From Sulfurimonas sp. (GTDB taxonomy: Bacteria > Campylobacterota > Campylobacteria > Campylobacterales > Sulfurimonadaceae): a stretch of DNA of 9,984 bases. Position 1 is the stretch's first letter; each line of letters begins with the position of its first letter. The stretch lies in contig JALUZQ010000108.1 of NCBI GenBank assembly GCA_027011725.1, positions 1 to 9,984 on the forward strand, given 5' to 3'. Position numbers and translations under genes: made by a program. The notes under the pieces were generated by a model that was not told the origin of the DNA, made no database searches, and saw nothing but the letters and a program-made list of their open reading frames with translations. Positions 6,006 through 9,984 of the stretch are shown here, piece after piece.

Positions 6006-7088
6006 CTATGGTCTTAACTCTTTTATAGGCTCTTTGCCATCCATTGGAATTGTCACTATTTTTTGAGCATTTAGCTTCATCTTATTTAAGTCCACCATTC
6101 TTATCTGAGAGTTATTAAATGTACGAAAATAAAACTTTTTCGCCTTCAAATCACTTGCACTTGTCCATGTAGTAAAGTCTGCTATGATATTTCCATGTTT
6201 ATCTCGATGAGCTTCTCTTGCAGAGCCTTTTGGAATGTCAAAATTGTTAAGAATATGAAACGCCTGAAGCACTGTATCTTGTCCGTTTTTCGTTGGAACT
6301 CTTGAGTATGCAAAAGCGACAGCTCTTACAAAACGTGAAGGAGGTGTAAAATCACCCGGAAGTCCTACAAGCCCTGCTCCAAGACCAAATGGCTTGAGCT
6401 CAACCCCTCCTACTTTTCTCGTTACAGGCTGTACAGCACCAAGATTTGGATAGTTACGAAGGTTCGTCATGTGCCAGTCAAATGAAGGAGAGTTCGTGAT
6501 AACACCAAGTGGGTTCTCAAAAACATTCAATTTTCCTTTTAAGTATTCAATGACAATACTTTTTCCACTTGCATCCGTAACAATAAAATGTACAGGTGGT
6601 ACAAACCCCCAAGCTTTAAATACTACTGAAGGCACTACGATCTTATGTATCTCTTTTTTCACTTGTGCCACTGTTGCAAAATTTTCAAGTAGATACGAAC
6701 CTAACTCCCATGGCGCTATCGTATGTTTAGCATCACTTGTTTTATATGCCATATATTGTGCTGTTGTAGGATGGTAAAAAAGACCTATGGACAAACCTTT
6801 TTCATTGAATCCATCAAAAATCCAAGGAACACCTGCACCGTTTGCACCTACAGAAGCATACTTAGATGTCCATCGCTTTCCATTTTGTCCATCTGGCGTA
6901 GTTCCTTGGCGTTTGTATCCACGCGGAACAACTAAAACGTTCGACTTCATATCCACTTCAAACTCCAAAGTACGTGCATGAACAACACTCCCGTCTTTGG
7001 CTGTTAAAGTAATTCCCGTACAGGCATCACTCGTACTTGTAAACAGCATCGCTGCTAAAGCAAAACTTGTTATATATCTTTTAAACAT
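6006..7088 (-). CDS. exported choloylglycine hydrolase / penicillin V acylase-family Ntn hydrolase
   Basis: This is a 360-residue protein of the CBAH family (PF02275-type), which cleaves linear amide C-N bonds using an N-terminal Cys. The signal peptide ends ...STSDA, so cleavage would expose Cys23 as the nucleophile (CTGITLTAKDG). Counting Cys23 as 1, Arg17 is present in HARTLEF. The usual Asp20 is Glu, a change I recall in Gram-negative members. Asn in DGFNEKGL (N95), Asn199 in TNSPSFDWHMTNLRNY and Arg in PPSRFVRAVAF (R252/R255) complete the catalytic set. There is no lipobox, so it should be soluble in the periplasm. AAGGA about 8 nt before ATG 7088 supports the start. It follows the barrel gene by 40 nt. 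Gram-negative homologues can act on penicillin V or acyl-homoserine lactones; bile salts are an unlikely natural substrate for a free-living sulfur oxidiser. The exact substrate is unknown. Confidence 0.92.
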   Translation of the reverse strand: MFKRYITSFALAAMLFTSTSDACTGITLTAKDGSVVHARTLEFEVDMKSNVLVVPRGYKRQGTTPDGQNGKRWTSKYASVGANGAGVPWIFDGFNEKGLSIGLFYHPTTAQYMAYKTSDAKHTIAPWELGSYLLENFATVAQVKKEIHKIVVPSVVFKAWGFVPPVHFIVTDASGKSIVIEYLKGKLNVFENPLGVITNSPSFDWHMTNLRNYPNLGAVQPVTRKVGGVELKPFGLGAGLVGLPGDFTPPSRFVRAVAFAYSRVPTKNGQDTVLQAFHILNNFDIPKGSAREAHRDKHGNIIADFTTWTSASDLKAKKFYFRTFNNSQIRMVDLNKMKLNAQKIVTIPMDGKEPIKELRP

Positions 7089-7128
7089 TTTTTTTCCTTT
7101 TATAAATCACACAAACTACTTTTATACT

Positions 7129-8016
7129 CTACAGATCCCCAAAAGGATTTTTAATGATAAAGTTCGCTTGTAGCATAATAGTATCTTCAGAGCTTATATA
7201 ATCAGGTGTCACCACCGACTTTTGATACTCTGCCATTAACTGAACGGGCATTGGACCTATTTTTACCATTTTCCCTACTCCAAATGCCAGAGGCAGAGTC
7301 AGTTTGTTACCGCTTGCAGCATTCCAGTTTACTGTAATATGCGGACTTGCACGCAGTTGCCATGCATGAGGAAGGTTGTAGATGATAAAGTACTGCATAT
7401 CGGTATGGTTTGCCATTTTAACAGCATCCTTTCCATCATCCGCTACACCCCACCAGTGCTGTATGTGAGTTCCGACCGTCCACTTTTCATTCGCATAGAG
7501 TGCCAATGCCGTCGGCCCTGCCTGATACTGATGCGAAGCGATTGTCTTGTGCTGTGATGTTGGAAAAATAAAAGTCGCCCCAATACCATAAGACCATCCT
7601 TTCATTTTCACTACACCCACACCCATAGGCAAAATCAAGTCACCCAGCTTTGCTTCTCTATCTGTTCCAAACGCAGTAGCTTCCATAGGGTTGTCAACAT
7701 GAATACCATAACCCGTTGGGGCATCGATGTAAGTAAATACAGGTCGAGCAAACGCAGTCATACCGTTTTTCAAAGGTATAGGCAATACAGGTTGAAAGAG
7801 TGTCGTATTGATATGGTCTTTACCTGATACATCAGTACCAAGTACATTCGTATCTGCTTGAACTGTTGTATAGTTGTTTTGAAATGACAAATTCCAAATC
7901 TGAGCAAGAGGATTTGACATCTCTTTAGAGAGTTCCTCCATTGTTTTTTCTTTTGCGTTTAAAGTTGCATAAGTCACTGCAAGGAGTAAAATACCAGCTG
8001 TTAATAATCTCTTCAT
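7129..8016 (-). CDS. predicted outer-membrane beta-barrel protein (transporter / 'neuromedin U'-like family)
   Basis: This is a 295-residue protein with a signal peptide (MKRLLTAGILLLAVTYATLNA, cleavage about residue 21). After it comes a short helical ELSKEMSNPLAQIWNLSFQNN (about 28-48, excerpted) typical of proteins annotated as transporter or 'neuromedin U' in bacteria, related to the phenol-degradation MetA-type barrels. The rest shows alternating hydrophobic strands and glycine/aromatic turns (GWSYGIGATFIFPTS, TVGTHIQHWWGV, AFGVGKMVKIG). The C-terminus NPFGDL does not end in Phe. It is first in a two-gene unit with the Ntn hydrolase and could pass that enzyme's substrate or product across the outer membrane; this is inference from adjacency. 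The ATG at 8016 is preceded by AAGGGA at a long spacing of about 11 nt. The family placement is from motif memory and the transported molecule is unknown. Confidence 0.68.
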   Translation of the reverse strand: MKRLLTAGILLLAVTYATLNAKEKTMEELSKEMSNPLAQIWNLSFQNNYTTVQADTNVLGTDVSGKDHINTTLFQPVLPIPLKNGMTAFARPVFTYIDAPTGYGIHVDNPMEATAFGTDREAKLGDLILPMGVGVVKMKGWSYGIGATFIFPTSQHKTIASHQYQAGPTALALYANEKWTVGTHIQHWWGVADDGKDAVKMANHTDMQYFIIYNLPHAWQLRASPHITVNWNAASGNKLTLPLAFGVGKMVKIGPMPVQLMAEYQKSVVTPDYISSEDTIMLQANFIIKNPFGDL

Positions 8017-8050
8017 TTTGAAAGTAATCCCTTAAAATAATATGGCACAC

Positions 8051-8059
8051 AGTATAACA
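8051..8059 (-). promoter_or_regulatory. extended -10 promoter of the barrel/hydrolase unit
   Basis: On the minus strand TGT-TATACT (hexamer 8056-8051) matches the extended -10 TGn-TATAAT with one hexamer mismatch. Predicted start is near 8044, giving a leader of about 28 nt that includes AAGGGA before ATG 8016. No -35 box is visible; the place of one is taken by the FNR/CRP-like site upstream. Confidence 0.55.
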
Positions 8060-8076
8060 TAAACAATTATATATTA

Positions 8077-8090
8077 CTGATATAAATCAA
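8077..8090 (-). promoter_or_regulatory. CRP/FNR-family binding site candidate
   Basis: The minus strand reads TTGAT-TTAT-ATCAG, nine of ten matches to the FNR consensus TTGAT-N4-ATCAA. Its centre is 39-41 bp before the predicted start, near the class II activator position of -41.5. The gap between site and -10 hexamer is 20 bp, two fewer than the classical arrangement. Which regulator would bind is unknown. Confidence 0.45.
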
Positions 8091-8164
8091 ATCTTAACAC
8101 AAAAATAGATAAGTTTATATTTTAAGGAGTTTTGGAATTTATTGAATGGTGTTAAATTGCTCGG

Positions 8165-8252
8165 TGGTGGACAGCTAGGGATTCGAACCCTAGATAGGTT
8201 GCCCTATACCCGCGTTCCAGGCGAGCGCCTTCGACCACTCGGCCAGCTGTCC
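8165..8252 (-). tRNA. tRNA-Ser(GGA)
   Basis: This is an 88-nt class II tRNA including encoded CCA (8167-8165). The acceptor stem is GGACAGC/GCTGTCC. The anticodon loop CTGGAAC carries anticodon GGA on stem CTCGC/GCGGG. A long variable arm (ATAGG-GCAA-CCTAT) identifies the serine class, and the T-arm is TAGGG-TTCGAAT-CCCTA. It reads UCC and UCU codons. The discriminator base is A (8168), where I would have expected G from enterobacterial tRNA-Ser. It lies 29 nt after the cobC stop on the same strand. Confidence 0.96.
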
Positions 8253-8269
8253 ATTGTTTGAAGAGTGGT

Positions 8270-8275
8270 ATTTTA
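8270..8275 (-). promoter_or_regulatory. candidate -10 element for the tRNA-Ser gene
   Basis: TAAAAT reads on the minus strand between the cobC stop and the tRNA, placing a start near 8263, about 11 nt before the mature 5' end. It would let the tRNA be transcribed independently of the cob operon. No -35 box is visible; readthrough from cobC with processing is the alternative. Confidence 0.35.
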
Positions 8276-8281
8276 GCCAAG

Positions 8282-8848
8282 CTAATATTTAATAGTGCTA
8301 AAACTGCCTAAATTTGTGTCATAAACCACATACGCAGAGTATGGAACATCGATGCAAAAGGCATCTTCAAGACAAAGCCCTTGCACAAGTGCCATCAAAA
8401 CACGAATAACACCTGCATGCGTCACGATGAGAACATTCTCAGCATTTTGCGCAGGCAAGAACTCAAAAAAGAACATTTTTATTCGCTCTATGTACTCTTC
8501 GTAAGGCTCTCCACCCAGTGCATTGATCCACTGTTCGAAGCTTTCATACTCTATCTCGTTTTGTGCGATTATTTCATCGAAACTGAGTCCTTCATGTTTT
8601 CCCCACGATTTTTCTCGTAGTTTTTGGGTGTAAACGGCATCTTTTACCTGTCTAAACGCCGCGAGGGTATCTTTTGTACGTTTTAAATCAGAACAATAGA
8701 CATGGTCAAACTCTTTATCATAAAAGTATCTGCCAAGCTGCTGTGACTGCGTTTGACCCCTACTTGAGAGTCCTATATCGATGTGACCATTGTACTTTTT
8801 ATGGTACTTTTCATCTACTTCGGTGTGACGAACAAGGGTTATTTTCAT
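8282..8848 (-). CDS. cobC: histidine phosphatase, probable alpha-ribazole phosphatase CobC
   Basis: This is a 188-residue protein of the histidine phosphatase (phosphoglycerate-mutase-like) fold. The N-terminal phosphate-binding motif LVRHTEV gives R7 and catalytic H8. R57 in SDLKRTKDT, the acidic region REKSWGKHEGLS (about 79-89) and the second catalytic H144 in VTHAGVIRVLM complete the active site. The length is normal (about 180-210). The fold alone does not fix the substrate. However, its ATG overlaps the cobS stop (ATGA at 8848-8845), so removal of the 5'-phosphate in alpha-ribazole synthesis or from adenosylcobalamin phosphate is the likely job. It is the last visible gene of the cob operon, followed by tRNA-Ser. 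Confidence 0.85.
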   Translation of the reverse strand: MKITLVRHTEVDEKYHKKYNGHIDIGLSSRGQTQSQQLGRYFYDKEFDHVYCSDLKRTKDTLAAFRQVKDAVYTQKLREKSWGKHEGLSFDEIIAQNEIEYESFEQWINALGGEPYEEYIERIKMFFFEFLPAQNAENVLIVTHAGVIRVLMALVQGLCLEDAFCIDVPYSAYVVYDTNLGSFSTIKY

Positions 8849-9570
8849 ATCAAACCTACAATGATGCAGTTTAAGAGAATAAGTTCTACCACTTCTATAC
8901 TAAAACCATAAATGTCTCCCGTAAAACCGCCATAACGCTTCATAAAGAATGATTTTATAACAAACAGAGTCACAAACGCAGCGATAAAAAGCAGCCACGC
9001 ATCAAAGAGATAAACAACAAACAAAGAGTACCCAAACGCAGTGAGTAGCTGCGTTTGAGTGAGTTCTTCTTTTGCCAACGTACTCATTCCGTTTGGAGAG
9101 ACATAGGGGTATTTGAAAATCGCAAAAACAATAATCAAACGTGAAAGTAGCATTACGACGGGTAAAAGATAAAAAGCATCCAAAGCCATTAGAGAAGAAG
9201 CTTTTAAAATGAGAAACACAGCACCAAAAGTCATTCCCATTCCACCATTGTGAGGATCTTTCATCACTTCAAGTGCGCGCTCTTTTGGTACAAAAAGTCC
9301 ATCGACTGTATCACTCAAACCATCAAGATGCAGTGCCCCTGTGAGTAGTACCCACAAAGAAAAGATGATAACAGCCAAGTGAAAATGTGGGAAATAGGGA
9401 GAAAGTAGTGTATAGAAGCCAAACAGCAGCAGACCTAACAAAAAACCGACAAGAGGATAGAACATCACTGCATAGCCGTTAATCCCCTTATAAAAATCAT
9501 GCACCTTAAAAAACGGCACAATGCTGAGCATTGAAACCGCTAATGCAAACCCGTCAAATATCTTTTTCAT
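8845..9570 (-). CDS. cobS: adenosylcobinamide-GDP ribazoletransferase (cobalamin synthase)
   Basis: This is a 241-residue integral membrane protein with several hydrophobic segments. It carries the family hallmark GALHLDGLSDTVDGL (78-92), whose Asp residues bind the essential divalent metal, and MKDPHNGGMG (103-112). These identify CobS, which joins adenosylcobinamide-GDP with alpha-ribazole (or its 5'-phosphate) to form adenosylcobalamin or its phosphate at the inner membrane. The length matches the family (about 240-260). The start codon ATG 9570 overlaps the cobU stop as ATGA, and its own stop overlaps the cobC start in the same way, so all three genes are translationally coupled. I saw no cobalamin riboswitch in the window; if present it lies beyond the right edge. 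Confidence 0.96.
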   Translation of the reverse strand: MKKIFDGFALAVSMLSIVPFFKVHDFYKGINGYAVMFYPLVGFLLGLLLFGFYTLLSPYFPHFHLAVIIFSLWVLLTGALHLDGLSDTVDGLFVPKERALEVMKDPHNGGMGMTFGAVFLILKASSLMALDAFYLLPVVMLLSRLIIVFAIFKYPYVSPNGMSTLAKEELTQTQLLTAFGYSLFVVYLFDAWLLFIAAFVTLFVIKSFFMKRYGGFTGDIYGFSIEVVELILLNCIIVGLI

Positions 9571-9984
9571 TTTATTTGTGTGGCAATACCCGCTACAACA
9601 TGGTACACTGCATCACACTCTCCAGCCACAAACTGTGCAAGACGACCGTTAATATCAACAAACTCACGTGCAAGTCTATTCTCAGGAATAACACCACAAC
9701 TCACATCGTTAATAACAAAGACAACATCTTGCCTTAGCTGCATCACCAAAGAGAGTTCTGCGAGCATATCGTCGTACGATTTTTCATGGTAGAGCATATT
9801 GTTTATCCACATACTCAAGCACTCCACCAAAACAGCACCCTCTTGGAGTTCTATTTTTTCCTTCAGATTGAGAGCCTCTTCAACTGTAATGAATCTATTT
9901 TCTCTCATCTTTTTATGTTCGTCTATCTTTTGTTGCATCTCATTATCAATGAACTCTGTTGTTGCAAGATAGACAGGTTTGTGT
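9567..9984 (-). CDS. cobU: adenosylcobinamide kinase / adenosylcobinamide-phosphate guanylyltransferase, 5' end outside window
   Basis: The C-terminal 138 residues are visible and the frame stays open to base 9984, so the internal ATG at 9938 is not the start. The upstream residues HKPVYLATTEFIDNE continue the family pattern PVYxAT. IDEHKKMREN contains the His expected to carry the GMP intermediate. ECLSMWINNMLYH and DVSCGVIPENRLAREF match the later CobU motifs, and the ending VVAGIATQIK fits. The Walker A P-loop near the N-terminus is outside the window. The usual GRxNQ reads GRLAQ here, a substitution at a commonly conserved Asn. CobU phosphorylates adenosylcobinamide and then transfers GMP to it, supplying CobS, whose gene overlaps its stop. 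Confidence 0.93.
   Translation of the reverse strand, partial: HKPVYLATTEFIDNEMQQKIDEHKKMRENRFITVEEALNLKEKIELQEGAVLVECLSMWINNMLYHEKSYDDMLAELSLVMQLRQDVVFVINDVSCGVIPENRLAREFVDINGRLAQFVAGECDAVYHVVAGIATQIK

Larger units (their letters stand above)
8017..8164. other. largest intergenic gap (148 bp): promoter region of the barrel/hydrolase unit
   Basis: It holds the extended -10 and the FNR/CRP-like site described separately. The remainder, about 8091-8164, is AT-rich with no ORF. I see no convincing terminator hairpin after the tRNA gene, whose transcript reads into this gap. Confidence 0.6.

Noticed and set aside
6960..7088. Reading the Ntn hydrolase as a lipoprotein because Cys follows the signal peptide
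   Set aside because: The residues before the Cys (STSDA) lack the Leu at -3 of a lipobox, and the Cys is the known family nucleophile.
8091..8164. Hairpin terminator downstream of tRNA-Ser
   Set aside because: Only short AT-rich imperfect complementarities are present, with no stable stem followed by a T run.
9567..9938. cobU reading as a complete 123-residue protein from ATG 9938
   Set aside because: The same frame continues open to the window edge and encodes family-matching residues upstream, so the gene is truncated by the window, not short.
1..9984. CRISPR array, IS element, prophage or toxin-antitoxin locus
   Set aside because: No spaced direct repeats, transposase, integrase or small overlapping toxin/antitoxin pair was seen on either strand; all space is taken by recognisable housekeeping or envelope genes.

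Overview
The window looks like chromosome from a free-living Campylobacterota (Epsilonproteobacteria), most like the Sulfurimonas/Sulfuricurvum group. This rests on AT-rich DNA, short intergenic gaps, extended -10 promoters with TAAAAT-type hexamers, and the style of the envelope proteins. The genus is inference, because no rRNA or marker gene is present. Every gene but one is on the minus strand, no gap reaches 300 bases (the largest is 148), and I see no IS element, phage gene or CRISPR array.

Positions 1-3584 (minus) form one candidate metal-uptake operon. It reads, in order of transcription: a small exported His/Cys protein resembling zinc chaperones, a coiled-coil outer-membrane barrel of the zinc-regulated type, a ZnuA-like periplasmic binding protein, a ZnuB-like permease, and a truncated isoprenylcysteine-methyltransferase-like membrane protein. 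The layout implies outer-membrane entry, periplasmic capture and inner-membrane import of zinc or a similar metal. No ATPase gene is present in the visible part. A perfect 11-bp inverted repeat in the 82-bp divergent gap carries two outward-facing extended -10 promoters. One drives this operon, possibly as a leaderless mRNA. The other drives a Tsx/OmpK-type outer-membrane channel on the plus strand (3667-4410).

Positions 4407-8016 (minus) hold a Cache-type diguanylate cyclase with intact active and inhibitory sites. Upstream of it is a two-gene unit: a predicted outer-membrane barrel followed by a periplasmic choloylglycine/penicillin-V-acylase-family Ntn hydrolase. The unit has a good extended -10 promoter and an upstream 14-bp site close to the FNR/CRP consensus. 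The hydrolase probably cleaves an N-acyl amide other than bile salts; this is the most interesting functional unknown here.

Positions 8165-8252 encode tRNA-Ser(GGA). Positions 8282-9984 (minus) are the end of a cobalamin nucleotide-loop assembly operon, cobU-cobS-cobC, joined by two ATGA overlaps. cobU runs off the right edge. Most of the window is conventional. I did not find a clearly new multi-gene system, but the zinc operon, its symmetric promoter region and the hydrolase/barrel pair merit follow-up.
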